64,000 nt of DNA from Streptomyces sp. VRA16 Mangrove soil (GCF_017377775.1 NZ_JAFVLN010000006.1:310001-374000); one strand, 5' to 3'. Counted from the stretch's first letter, positions 42,980-51,828 are shown. The notes: generated by a model from the sequence alone, not told the origin. Program-made: numbers and translations.

Positions 42980-43188
42980 GGCGTGCCCGGCGGACCTTGT
43001 CGCGGGCGCGGGGGCCGGCACGCCGACCCGCGGTGTTGCCGTCGGTCGCCCACGCTCCGCGTCGGCGCCCTCCCGCGGCTTGCGTCTCGACGCGCCGGAC
43101 CCCGCTCACCGGCCACGAAAGGCGCGGGCCGCACGGATGCGACCCGATCCGCCGGGCAGACTCTGGGGACCTTTCGTGCGGCGCACCG

Positions 43189-43194
43189 TACGAT
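43189..43194 (+). promoter_or_regulatory. -10 box (TACGAT) of a probable leaderless HExxH-lipoprotein transcript
   Basis: Ends 7 nt before ATG 43202. Confidence 0.45.
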
Positions 43195-43201
43195 CGGAAG
43201 G

Positions 43202-44407
43202 ATGGCTGGTCGACGGCGTGCGATGAGCAGGGCGGGCTCCTTCGCGGTGCTCGGGGCCCTGCTCGTCGGCGTGTCCGGGTGCGGCGCGGACGGGACGCGG
43301 GCGGACGGCCGCTCGGCCGCCGTGCAGCGCGTCCTGGACCGCCGGGCGGACGCCGTCCTGACCAAGGACGCGTCCGCGTACCGGGCCACGGGGGACGCGG
43401 AGCCGACGCTCCTGTCCGACCTCGCCGAGGTCCCGCTCGCGTCCTGGGCGTACCGGCTGACCCGCGTCGGCCCGACCCGGGGCGAGCGGGCCACGGCCAC
43501 CGCCGAACTGCGCTACCGCTTCCGCGGCTACGACAGGGCCCCGGTCGTCACCGAGCGCACCCTCACGCTCCGGCACCGGAGCGGACACTGGTACGTCACC
43601 GCCGACCGGCCCGCGCAGAAGTCCGCCGAGCAGCTGTGGGAGCAGGGCAGGGTCACGGCGGTGAAGGGGGAGCACAGCCTCGTCCTCGGCGTCGGCCGGG
43701 AGCGCTCCACCCTCCGGGCCTATGCGGACGACGCCGACGACGCGGTGCCCGCTGTGGTGGACGCCTGGGGCGCCGACTGGGCGCGGCGCGTGGTCGTCAT
43801 CGTCCCCAAGTCCCTCGACGGGATGGGCGAGTTGCTCGGCGCCCCGGCCTCCGGCTACCAGGGGATCGCCGCGGTGACGACGGGCGAGGCGGGCGGTTCG
43901 CGCAGCGCGCCCGCGGACCGGGTGATCGTCAACCCGGATGCGTACAGCGTCCTCGGCGCGTTCGGCAAGCAGGTCGTCCTCACCCATGAGACGGCGCACG
44001 TGGCGACGCGGGCGGTGACCTCGGCGGCGACCCCGCTGTGGCTGTCGGAGGGGTACGCGGACTGGGCCGGGTACCGCGGCAGCGGCCGCACCCCCGCCCA
44101 GGCGGCGCCCGAGCTCCAGCGCGCGGTGCGGTCGGGCTCCGCGCCCGGCTCGCTCCCCGACGACGCCGACTTCGGCTTCAGCGGCGACTCCGGCAAGCTG
44201 GCACGGGCGTACGAGAGCGGCTGGATGGCCTGCCGGATGATCGCCGGCACCTGGGGCGAGGCCAAGCTCAACGCCTTCTACAAGGCGGTCGGCGGCCACC
44301 GGCAGCGGGCCGGGGCCGTGGACGGCGCGCTGCGCGGCGTGCTCGGCATCGACGAGCAGGAGTTCCTGGCGCGCTGGCGGGCCTACGTCGGCGACGAGCT
44401 GGGCTGA
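43202..44407 (+). CDS. Putative HExxH metalloprotease lipoprotein
   Basis: 401 aa. Signal peptide with lipobox VSGC (Cys27). Residues ~35-150 look like a SnoaL/NTF2-type or TcaA-like domain (AVQRVLDRRADAVLTKDASAYRATG). The C-terminal half has a zinc-peptidase motif HETAH (262-266) and a likely third ligand Glu283 in LWLSEGYADW, with the downstream ARAYESGWMACRMI helix resembling gluzincins. The target protein is unknown. TACGAT lies 7 nt before the ATG, so the transcript is probably leaderless; an open frame from 42983 is not needed. Confidence 0.82.
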   Translation: MAGRRRAMSRAGSFAVLGALLVGVSGCGADGTRADGRSAAVQRVLDRRADAVLTKDASAYRATGDAEPTLLSDLAEVPLASWAYRLTRVGPTRGERATATAELRYRFRGYDRAPVVTERTLTLRHRSGHWYVTADRPAQKSAEQLWEQGRVTAVKGEHSLVLGVGRERSTLRAYADDADDAVPAVVDAWGADWARRVVVIVPKSLDGMGELLGAPASGYQGIAAVTTGEAGGSRSAPADRVIVNPDAYSVLGAFGKQVVLTHETAHVATRAVTSAATPLWLSEGYADWAGYRGSGRTPAQAAPELQRAVRSGSAPGSLPDDADFGFSGDSGKLARAYESGWMACRMIAGTWGEAKLNAFYKAVGGHRQRAGAVDGALRGVLGIDEQEFLARWRAYVGDELG

Positions 44408-44417
44408 ACCGGGCTCC

Positions 44418-44945
44418 TCAGCCGCCGAGCTCCGCGATCGCCTCGCGCAGCCACGCCCGCTCGGCCTTGCCGGTGGCCCGCGCCACCGTGAGCATCCCGC
44501 GCCGGAACAGGTCGTCGGGCTCCTCCGCGCGCACCGGCCGGCCCTCGGCGTCGTAGAAGAAGCTCGCGGGCGTCTCCAGGAAGTCGAGGCGGCGGCGCAG
44601 GACGGCGGCCTGCTCGGCGGGGCCGGGCAGATGGCGCAGGAACGCCAGCAGCGTGTTGAAGCGCACGTGGTCGCTGATCTCGATGTCCTTCGGGCCGCGC
44701 AGCCGGTCGAGGAGCGCGGCGCGGCCCGCCGCCGTGAGCGTGAGGACGCGGCGGGCGGCGGCCCGCGTGCCCGGTTCCGTGTGCTCGTCGAGCAGGCCCG
44801 CCGTGGCGAGCCGGGTGATCGCCGGGTAGAGCGCGCCGTCGCTCACCGGCCGGACGTGGCCGCTCAGCGCCTTGATGCGCTCCTTCAACTCGTAGCCGTG
44901 GAGCGGCTGTTCGTAGAGGAAGCCGAGGATCGGCAGCTCCAGCAT
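44418..44945 (-). CDS. PadR-family transcriptional regulator
   Basis: 175 aa. N-terminal winged helix of the PadR type (LPILGFLYEQPLHGYELKERI, then SDGALYPAITRLATAGLL) and a C-terminal helical dimerisation region. AAGGAG lies 5 nt upstream of ATG 44945. It is divergent from a MATE efflux gene; a perfect 15-bp inverted repeat at 45009-45043 lies between them. By analogy with other PadR proteins it should repress the transporter and perhaps itself, released by a small ligand. It is convergent with the metalloprotease gene, 10 bp apart. Confidence 0.9.
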   Translation of the reverse strand: MLELPILGFLYEQPLHGYELKERIKALSGHVRPVSDGALYPAITRLATAGLLDEHTEPGTRAAARRVLTLTAAGRAALLDRLRGPKDIEISDHVRFNTLLAFLRHLPGPAEQAAVLRRRLDFLETPASFFYDAEGRPVRAEEPDDLFRRGMLTVARATGKAERAWLREAIAELGG

Positions 44946-45008
44946 GCGGGCTCCTTCGCTGGTCGGGTGGCCCGGGAAGGGGGTTGCGGGGCCGGTGCGG
45001 CCATGCTA

Positions 45009-45043
45009 CCTCTTTTCGAGGTAATCGATACCTCGAAAAGAGG
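45009..45043. promoter_or_regulatory. Probable PadR operator
   Basis: CCTCTTTTCGAGGTA (45009-45023), spacer ATCGA, TACCTCGAAAAGAGG (45029-45043): a perfect 15-bp inverted repeat. It is AT-rich for this genome and sits in the only gap between the divergent PadR and MATE genes. Confidence 0.75.
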
Positions 45044-45068
45044 CATAGGTGGGGGAGGGTGACCCGGC

Positions 45069-46388
45069 ATGACCGGCGCCGAACACCGTAGGACGCTCAT
45101 CGGGCTCGCACGGCCCGTCTACTTCTCGCTGCTCGCCTCCGTGGCGGCCGGGATCATCAACACGGTCTGGGTGGCCCGGCTCGGCGGCGATGCCGTGGCC
45201 GCGGTCGCCGTCGCCACGAACGTGGAGAACGTGCTGCTCGGCGTGGCCCTCGTGTTCGGCTCCGGCACGACGGTGCTGGTCGCGCACGCCCGGGGCGCCG
45301 AGGATCCGGGCGCCGTGCGGGCCGCGGTGCGCGGCGGGCTCGGGCTGTGCGCGCTGGTGGTGCCGGTGGTCGTGGCCGGCGGGTGGCTGCTGCGGGAGGA
45401 CGTGGCGCGGCTCGTGCTCGGCGGCGGCGACGCGGGCTCCCTGGGGCTCGCCTCGTCGTACTTCGCCGTCTCCATGCCGGGCATGGCCGTCTTCTTCGCG
45501 CAGCAGCTCGTCGACGGCGTCCTCAAGGGCGCGGGCGACACCCGCACCCCGATGCGGCTGGCACTGCTCGCGAACGGGCTGATCCTCGTCGCCGACCCGC
45601 TGCTCATCCACGCGTACGGGGTGGTGGGCGCCGCCGTCTCCACGGTGGCGGCCCGGCTGATCGCGCTCGCCGTCGGCGTGGTCGTGACGCGCCGGAACGC
45701 CGTGCTGCGGGCGGCCGCCGGGGCCGCTCCCGCCGAGGGGGCGGCGGCCGCCGTGCGGCGGACCCTGCGCACCGGGCTGCCGATGGCGGCCGACTTCACC
45801 GTGCGGCAGGCCGGCGCGCTCGGACTGGTCGCGGTGGTGGCGCGGCTGGGGGTGACGGCGGTCGCCGCGTACGCCGTCGCGTACAAGATCCTCTATGTCG
45901 CCACGATGGCCGCCTACGCGGTGCGCCAGGCCGCCTCCATCCACACCGCGCACCGGCGCGGCGCCGGGCACGACGAGCGTCGGCCCATCGGACGGCAGGC
46001 GGTCCTGGTCGCCGCGGCGGTGGCGCTCGTCGCGGCCTGCGCCTTCCTGCTGCTCGCGCCGTGGCTGATGCGGGCCTTCGGGGCGCCGCCCGCCGTCACG
46101 GCCGAGGGCACCCTGTTCCTGCGCTGCGTGGGCCCGTACCTGGTGCTGATGGCCGCCTTCATCGCGCTCGGCGGCGTCTTCGAGGGCAGCGGGGGAGCGG
46201 CCCGCACCCTGCGCGTGACCCTGCTCGGCACCGCGCTGCAACTCCCGGGCGCGCTCTGGCTGTCAGGGCTGTGGGGGCTGCCCGGCGTGTGCCTCGCCAT
46301 GGCGGCGGCGATGGCCGTGCAGTGCGCGGCGCTGGCCCTGACGGCCGCGGTTCAGGAACCGATCACCGAGTTCTCGCGGGCCGCCTGA
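45069..46388 (+). CDS. MATE-family efflux transporter
   Basis: 439 aa with twelve hydrophobic helices in two similar halves (VYFSLLASVAAGIINTVWVARLGG and, in the second half, GLPMAADFTVRQAGALGLVAVVARLG). GDTRTPM after helix 6 is typical of MATE proteins. It exports cationic drugs or natural products in exchange for Na+ or H+. It is divergent from the PadR gene. Its 3' end overlaps the 3' end of the opposite-strand GT87 gene by 37 bp. The substrate is unknown. Confidence 0.92.
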   Translation: MTGAEHRRTLIGLARPVYFSLLASVAAGIINTVWVARLGGDAVAAVAVATNVENVLLGVALVFGSGTTVLVAHARGAEDPGAVRAAVRGGLGLCALVVPVVVAGGWLLREDVARLVLGGGDAGSLGLASSYFAVSMPGMAVFFAQQLVDGVLKGAGDTRTPMRLALLANGLILVADPLLIHAYGVVGAAVSTVAARLIALAVGVVVTRRNAVLRAAAGAAPAEGAAAAVRRTLRTGLPMAADFTVRQAGALGLVAVVARLGVTAVAAYAVAYKILYVATMAAYAVRQAASIHTAHRRGAGHDERRPIGRQAVLVAAAVALVAACAFLLLAPWLMRAFGAPPAVTAEGTLFLRCVGPYLVLMAAFIALGGVFEGSGGAARTLRVTLLGTALQLPGALWLSGLWGLPGVCLAMAAAMAVQCAALALTAAVQEPITEFSRAA

Positions 46389-47605
46389 GAGGGCAGCGGG
46401 CTGCGCTCGGCGCGCCGCGGCTCGGTGATCGTCGCGCGCCACAGGCGGCGGCAGGCCGAGAGCGAGGCCGCGACCAGCAGGCCGTTGCGGACGAGCAGCA
46501 GGGCCAGGCCCAGCGAGTCGCTGGCCACCACGTGCGAGAACCAGACCGGGAATTCGAGGAAGGTCACGAACGTCGCCGCGAGCAGCAGCCACGTCGGCAG
46601 CGTCATCCGGCTGTCGTGGAACAGCAGACAGACCGCCGCGAGCCCGACCAGCCACAGCATGTACTGCGGGCTGATGACGCGGCTGGTCGTGGTGAACAGC
46701 AGTACCGCCGTGAACGCCGCGTCGGCGAGCGTGCCCGACCGCCAGGCCCGCGCCCTGAAGCGCCACAGCAGCAGCCAGCCGAAGGCCAGCAGCGTGAGGC
46801 CCTGCGCGACGGCGCTCACCACGTCCACGTACGGACCGAGGAACTCCACCGAGCCGTAGTTCAGCTGCACCGTGCCGGGCCAGCCGAACTGCCGCGCCAC
46901 ATGGAAGACGAGCGAGCCGAGCGACTCGACCTCCGTGCCCCGGTCCCGCTGGAACGTCAGGAACGCCATGGCACCCGGCATCGCGATGGTGAAGGCGATC
47001 AGCAGCCCGCCCGCCGTCGCCGCGGCCGCGCTCCACGCCTCACGGGTGGCCCGGCCGCGCCGGGTGCCGAGCAGCAGCAGCGCCGGCCACACCTTCAGCA
47101 GGGCGCCGATCGCGGCGAGCACGCCCGCGGCCTTCGGGTGCCGGGCCGCGGCCAGCAGCGCGGCGACCGCGACGGCGGTCACCATCACGTCGTAGCGCGC
47201 GTAGACGGTCTGCCCGAGCAGCGGCAGACCGGCGACCCAGACCCACACGCCGCGCCGCGACTTGCCGTGCCGGTCGGCCACGTACAGGAGCATCAGGAAG
47301 ACCGCCGCGTCGGCGAGGAACGCGAGCAGGAAGAACGCGGAGGCGTACGAGAGGAAGGGCAGCAGCGCCGGGGAGAGGATCGCGACCGCGGCGGCCGGCG
47401 GGTACTGCCACGTCACGTCGTCCAGCGGGAACGTCCCGGTGCGCAGGACGTCGTACCAGCCGTGGTAGATCACGGAGACATCGCTGGTCACATCGGGCCC
47501 GGGAACCACGACGACCTTGAAGACGCACAGCAGAAGCAGAGTCCTGGTCAGGGCCCAGGTGAGCAGGAGGGCGGCGGGGTTTCGCGTCTTCATTCGACTC
47601 ATCAT
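46352..47605 (-). CDS. GT87-type (DUF2029) integral membrane glycosyltransferase
   Basis: About 417 aa with around ten hydrophobic helices. The DUF2029/GT87 family uses polyprenyl-phosphate mannose to extend lipid-linked mannans in actinobacteria. The early WQYPPAAAV motif in the first loop after an Asp-rich segment and the later HLRARx-like GALLKVWPALLL fit this family. The start is uncertain: ATG 47605, 47602 or 47593 are all possible, with no ribosome site. The gene is divergent from a GT4 mannosyltransferase, which fits a joint role in phosphatidylinositol mannoside-type lipids. Confidence 0.82.
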   Translation of the reverse strand: MMSRMKTRNPAALLLTWALTRTLLLLCVFKVVVVPGPDVTSDVSVIYHGWYDVLRTGTFPLDDVTWQYPPAAAVAILSPALLPFLSYASAFFLLAFLADAAVFLMLLYVADRHGKSRRGVWVWVAGLPLLGQTVYARYDVMVTAVAVAALLAAARHPKAAGVLAAIGALLKVWPALLLLGTRRGRATREAWSAAAATAGGLLIAFTIAMPGAMAFLTFQRDRGTEVESLGSLVFHVARQFGWPGTVQLNYGSVEFLGPYVDVVSAVAQGLTLLAFGWLLLWRFRARAWRSGTLADAAFTAVLLFTTTSRVISPQYMLWLVGLAAVCLLFHDSRMTLPTWLLLAATFVTFLEFPVWFSHVVASDSLGLALLLVRNGLLVAASLSACRRLWRATITEPRRAERSPLPSQAARENSVIGS

Positions 47606-47671
47606 GCCGGGGAGAACTGTGCCCTGGCCATGGAGTGCGGCGGCGTGGCGCGCCCCGTTGGGATGGTTCGG

Positions 47672-47677
47672 TACTGT
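47672..47677 (+). promoter_or_regulatory. -10 box (TACTGT) of a probable leaderless GT4 transcript
   Basis: Ends 8 nt before ATG 47686. Confidence 0.45.
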
Positions 47678-47685
47678 CTGCGGCG

Positions 47686-48837
47686 ATGCACCAGACAAAC
47701 AAGATTCTGCTTGTGACGAACGACTTCCCGCCCCGCCCCGGCGGCATCCAGGCATTTCTGCACAACATGGCGCTGCGGCTCGATCCCGAGCGGCTCGTCG
47801 TGTACGCGTCGACGTGGAAGCGGAGCCGGGAGGGCGTCGAGGCGACTGCGGCGTTCGACGCCGAGCAGCCGTTCACGGTCGTACGCGACCGTACGACGAT
47901 GCTGCTGCCGACGCCGCGCGTCACCCGGCGCGCGGTGGGCCTGCTGAAGGAGCACGGCTGTACGTCGGTGTGGTTCGGGGCGGCCGCGCCGCTCGGTCTG
48001 ATGGGCTCGGCCCTGCGCAAGGCGGGCGCCGAGCGGATCGTCGCCACGACGCACGGGCACGAGGCGGGGTGGGCGCAGCTGCCCGCCTCCCGCCAACTGC
48101 TGCGCAGGATCGGCGAGTCGACCGACACCATCACCTATCTCGGGGAGTACACGCGCTCGCGGATCGCGGCCGCGCTGACCCCCCAGGCGGCGGCGCGGAT
48201 GGTGCAACTGCCGCCCGGCGTCGACGAGAAGACGTTCCACCCGGGGTCGGGTGGCGACGAGGTGCGTGCGCGCCTGGGGCTGAGCGACCGGCCGGTCGTC
48301 GTGTGCGTCTCGCGGCTCGTGCCGCGCAAGGGACAGGACACGCTGATCCTGGCGATGCCACGGATCCTGGCCACGGTGCCGGACGCGGTGCTGCTGATCG
48401 TGGGTGGCGGTCCGTACGAGGGTGACCTGCGCAAGCTCGCCGAGGAGACCGGGGTCGCCGACGCGGTCCGCTTCACGGGGGCGGTGCCGTGGGCGGAGCT
48501 GCCCGCGCACTACGGCGCCGGGGACGTCTTCGCGATGCCGTGCCGGACGCGCCGCGGGGGCCTGGACGTCGAGGGGCTCGGCATCGTGTACCTGGAGGCT
48601 TCCGCGACCGGACTGCCGGTCGTCGCCGGGGACTCGGGCGGGGCGCCCGACGCGGTCCTCGACGGGGAGACCGGCTGGGTCGTTCGTGGCGGCTCTCCCG
48701 AGGCGGCGGCGGATCGCATCGTGCCGCTGCTGCTGGACCCGGAGCTGCGGGCCCGGATGGGGGAGCGGGGGCGCGCCTGGGTGGAGGAGAAGTGGCGCTG
48801 GGACCTGCTGGCCGAGCGCCTCAAGGAGCTTCTGTAG
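47686..48837 (+). CDS. GT4 glycosyltransferase, PimB'-like mannosyltransferase
   Basis: 383 aa, GT-B fold. N-terminal LVTNDFPPRPGGIQAFLHNMALRL is the acceptor-side loop, THGHEAGWAQLP follows, and the C-terminal domain has CVSRLVPRKGQD and the EX7E motif (Glu296, Glu304: EGLGIVYLE). Mycobacterial PimB' adds a mannose from GDP-mannose to phosphatidylinositol mannoside; this sequence is closest to that family by eye. The start ATG 47686 is probably leaderless. It is divergent from the GT87 gene. Confidence 0.88.
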   Translation: MHQTNKILLVTNDFPPRPGGIQAFLHNMALRLDPERLVVYASTWKRSREGVEATAAFDAEQPFTVVRDRTTMLLPTPRVTRRAVGLLKEHGCTSVWFGAAAPLGLMGSALRKAGAERIVATTHGHEAGWAQLPASRQLLRRIGESTDTITYLGEYTRSRIAAALTPQAAARMVQLPPGVDEKTFHPGSGGDEVRARLGLSDRPVVVCVSRLVPRKGQDTLILAMPRILATVPDAVLLIVGGGPYEGDLRKLAEETGVADAVRFTGAVPWAELPAHYGAGDVFAMPCRTRRGGLDVEGLGIVYLEASATGLPVVAGDSGGAPDAVLDGETGWVVRGGSPEAAADRIVPLLLDPELRARMGERGRAWVEEKWRWDLLAERLKELL

Positions 48838-48879
48838 CGCCGACCGGGGTGCCGTGTGGGGTGCGTGGTGGCGCTTGTG

Positions 48880-48950
48880 CGCGCAGTGCCCCGCGCCCCT
48901 GAGACGGGCACCTGCGGTGCGGCGTCTCAGGGGCGCGGGGCACTGCGCTG
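48880..48950. terminator. Nested cruciform-like terminator carrying two opposed copies of element B
   Basis: 26-bp perfect arms (48881-48906 and 48923-48948). The loop holds a smaller hairpin GCACC-TGC-GGTGC (48908-48920). Each arm contains GCAGTGCCCCGCGCCCCT or its complement, related to dispersed element B. It sits between convergent genes. Confidence 0.85.
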
Positions 48951-48977
48951 CACTGCGCGGGGCGGCGCCGAGCCGCG

Positions 48978-50774
48978 TCAGCCCCGGTAGATCGCCTCGA
49001 TCTCGTCGGCGTAGTCCTTGGTCACAACGTTCCGCTTGAGCTTCAGCGAGGGCGTCAGATAGCCCGACTCCTCCGTGAACTGCGTCCCCAGAATCCGGAA
49101 CTTGCGGACCGACTCGGCCTTGGACACCGCCGCGTTGCCGTCGTCCACCGCCGACTGGATCGCGGCCAGCAGATCCGGGTCGTCCCGCAGCGACGTCACG
49201 GAGGCCCCCGCGGGCTTGCCGTGGTCGGCGGCCCACTTGCCGAGGAACTCCTCGTCGATGGTGACGAGGGCGCCGACGAACGGCCGCCCGTCGCCGACGA
49301 CCATGCACTCGGCGACCAGCGCGTGCGCACGGATCCGGTCCTCGATGACGGCCGGGGCGACGTTCTTGCCGCCCGCCGTCACGATGATCTCCTTCTTGCG
49401 GCCGGTGATCCGGAGGTAGCCGTCCTCGTCGAGGGTGCCGATGTCCCCGGTGTGGAACCAGCCGTCGGCCAGGGCCTCCTCGGTGGCGCCCTCGTTGTTC
49501 CAGTAGCCGGTGAACAGGTGCTCGCCGTGCAGCAGCACCTCACCGTCGTCGGCGATCCGCACCACGGACCCCGGCAGCGGCTGGCCGACCGTGCCGATCT
49601 TCTGGCGGTCCCACGGGTTGAAGGCCGTGGCCGCGCAGGACTCGGTGAGGCCGTAGCCCTCCAGGACCGTGAAGCCGATGCCGCGGAAGAAGTGGCCCAG
49701 GCGCTCGCCCAGCGGGGCGCCGCCCGAGATCGCGTACTCGCCGCGCCCGCCGAGGACGGCCCGCAGCTTGCTGTAGACCAGCTTGTCGAAGGTCTTGTAC
49801 TTGAGCTTGAGCGCGAGGGACGCGCCCTTGGGGGTGTCGAGCGCGCGGCTGTACTCGATCGCGGTCTCGGCCGCCTTGTCGAAGATCTTGCCCTTGCCGT
49901 CGGCCTGCGCCTTGGCCCGCGCCGAGTTGTAGACCTTCTCGAAGACGCGCGGGACGCCCAGGATCAACGTGGGCCGGAACGCGGCCAGTTCGTCCGTGAG
50001 GTTCTTGATGTCCGGGGCGTGGCCCAGCTTGATGGGGGCCATCAGGGAGGCCACCTCCACCAGGCGGCCGAAGACGTGCGCCACCGGGAGGAAGAGCAGC
50101 ACCGAGCACTCGCCGGTGCGGAAGAGGGGCTTGAGGCGCTCCACCACGTTGCCGCACTCGGCGAAGAAGCTGCGGTGGGTCAGCACACAGCCCTTGGGGC
50201 GGCCCGTGGTGCCGGACGTGTAGACGATCGTCGCCGGGTCGTCGGCCTTGGCCACGGCGCTGCGCTCGTCCACGACCGCGTCGTCGATCCCGGTGCCGGC
50301 CCGGTTCAGCTCCTCGACTCCGCCCGCGTCGATCTGCCAGACGTGGGCGAGCTGGGGCAGGGTGCCGCGCACCGAGTCGACGGCCGCGGCGTGCGCGTCC
50401 GACTCGACCAGGATCGCGACGGCGCCCGAGTCGCCGAGGATCCACTGGATCTGCTCCGGCGAGCTCGTCTCGTACACGGGGACGGTGACGGCACCCGCGC
50501 TCCAGATCGCGAAGTCGAGCAGCGTCCACTCGTAGCGCGTACGGGACATCAGGCCCACGCGGTCGCCCGGCTGCACGCCGGACGCGATCAGGCCCTTGGC
50601 GGCCGTGCGCACCTCGGCGAGGAAGACGGTGGAGGTGACGTCCTGCCAGCTGCCGTTGATCTTGCGGCCGATGACGGCGACGTCCGGATGCTGCGCGGCG
50701 TTTCTGCGGACGATGTCGGTCAGATTGCCGTCGGCAGGGACCTCGTACAAAGCCGGAAGGCTGAACTCGCGCAA
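48978..50774 (-). CDS. AMP-dependent long-chain acyl-CoA synthetase (FadD/FACL-like)
   Basis: 598 aa. Adenylate-forming enzyme with the AMP motif YTSGTTGRPKG, GYGLTESCAA, GWFHTGDIGTLDEDGYLRITGRKKE and a C-terminal lysine-containing SLKLKRNVV. It activates fatty acids with ATP and CoA. The start is TTG 50774, with GAGGAG about 9 nt upstream; no better ATG or GTG is near. It is divergent from the phosphoesterase gene across 292 bp and is followed by the cruciform-like terminator. Confidence 0.93.
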   Translation of the reverse strand: MREFSLPALYEVPADGNLTDIVRRNAAQHPDVAVIGRKINGSWQDVTSTVFLAEVRTAAKGLIASGVQPGDRVGLMSRTRYEWTLLDFAIWSAGAVTVPVYETSSPEQIQWILGDSGAVAILVESDAHAAAVDSVRGTLPQLAHVWQIDAGGVEELNRAGTGIDDAVVDERSAVAKADDPATIVYTSGTTGRPKGCVLTHRSFFAECGNVVERLKPLFRTGECSVLLFLPVAHVFGRLVEVASLMAPIKLGHAPDIKNLTDELAAFRPTLILGVPRVFEKVYNSARAKAQADGKGKIFDKAAETAIEYSRALDTPKGASLALKLKYKTFDKLVYSKLRAVLGGRGEYAISGGAPLGERLGHFFRGIGFTVLEGYGLTESCAATAFNPWDRQKIGTVGQPLPGSVVRIADDGEVLLHGEHLFTGYWNNEGATEEALADGWFHTGDIGTLDEDGYLRITGRKKEIIVTAGGKNVAPAVIEDRIRAHALVAECMVVGDGRPFVGALVTIDEEFLGKWAADHGKPAGASVTSLRDDPDLLAAIQSAVDDGNAAVSKAESVRKFRILGTQFTEESGYLTPSLKLKRNVVTKDYADEIEAIYRG

Positions 50775-51034
50775 GACTGCTGCTCCTCATAGGGCGCCGG
50801 CGCCACGACTCTGTGTGCTGCGTCGGTGCGGTCCAAGATCGGGCAGGTGCTCAGGACCGGAACTGATTGAACTGAGCACGACTGGACTGCCCGGACGTTA
50901 CCCACCAGTACTGCTTTTTCGGTAGGGGGTCCAGGCCAGATGTTCGCTGCGTCACACGCCATGGCGGTGCTCTGCGCACAGTAGTCCAGGAGTTTCCCGA
51001 CTCGGAAGTAACCGCAGGTCCGGCGGGCTCTACC

Positions 51035-51061
51035 CACCCTAGGCGGGGTCGGCCTAGGGTG
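51035..51061. promoter_or_regulatory. 10-bp inverted repeat overlapping the -10 box of the phosphoesterase gene
   Basis: CACCCTAGGC (51035-51044), GGGGTCG, GCCTAGGGTG (51052-51061). The right arm contains TAGGGT (51055-51060), which ends 6 nt before ATG 51067, so a repressor site could sit on the promoter of a leaderless transcript. Confidence 0.5.
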
Positions 51062-51066
51062 ATCGC

Positions 51067-51828
51067 ATGCGCGTACATGTGGTCAGCGATGTGCACGGAA
51101 ACTCCACCGACCTCGCACGGGCCGGAGATGGTGCCGACGCCCTCGTCTGCCTCGGTGACCTGGTGCTCTTCCTCGACTACGCGGATCACTCGCGCGGCAT
51201 TTTCCCCGACTTGTTCGGAAAGGCGAACGCCACGCGGATCGTGGAGCTGCGCACCGCCCGCCGCTTCGAGGAGGCCCGCGCCTTCGGGGCGCGGCTGTGG
51301 GACGGCATCGACCGCGGACCCGCCATCGAAAAAGCGGTGCGCAAGCAGTACGCGGAGCTGTTCGCCGCCTTCCCCACTCCTACGTACGCGACCTACGGCA
51401 ACGTCGACATCCCCCACCTGTGGGACGAGTACGCCGGGCCGGGCACCACCGTGCTCGACGGACAGCGGGCCGAGATCGGCGGACGCGTCTTCGGATTCGT
51501 CGGGGGCGGGCTGCGCACGCCGATGCGGACCCCGTACGAGATCGACGACGAGGAGTACGCCGCCAAGATCGAGGCCGTGGGCGAGGTGGACGTGCTGTGC
51601 ACCCATATCCCGCCAGAGGTGCCCGAGCTGGTCTACGACACGGTGGCCCGCCGCTTCGAGCGGGGCAGCCGCGCCCTCCTGGCGGCCGTCAAGCGCACCA
51701 GGCCCCGCTACGCGCTGTTCGGCCACGTCCACCAGCCGCTCGCCCGGCGCATGCGGATCGGGGCCACTGAGTGCGTGAACGTCGGCCATTTCGCGGGCTC
51801 GGGCAGGCCCTGGGCCCTGGAGTGGTGA
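51067..51828 (+). CDS. Calcineurin-like metallophosphoesterase
   Basis: 253 aa. Metal-site motifs VVSDVHGN (Asp8, His10), CLGDLVLF, ATYGNVD, CTHIPPEVPE and FGHVHQP are all present, in the order of the class III phosphodiesterase/phosphatase fold. The physiological substrate is unknown. It probably uses a leaderless start at ATG 51067. Confidence 0.9.
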   Translation: MRVHVVSDVHGNSTDLARAGDGADALVCLGDLVLFLDYADHSRGIFPDLFGKANATRIVELRTARRFEEARAFGARLWDGIDRGPAIEKAVRKQYAELFAAFPTPTYATYGNVDIPHLWDEYAGPGTTVLDGQRAEIGGRVFGFVGGGLRTPMRTPYEIDDEEYAAKIEAVGEVDVLCTHIPPEVPELVYDTVARRFERGSRALLAAVKRTRPRYALFGHVHQPLARRMRIGATECVNVGHFAGSGRPWALEW

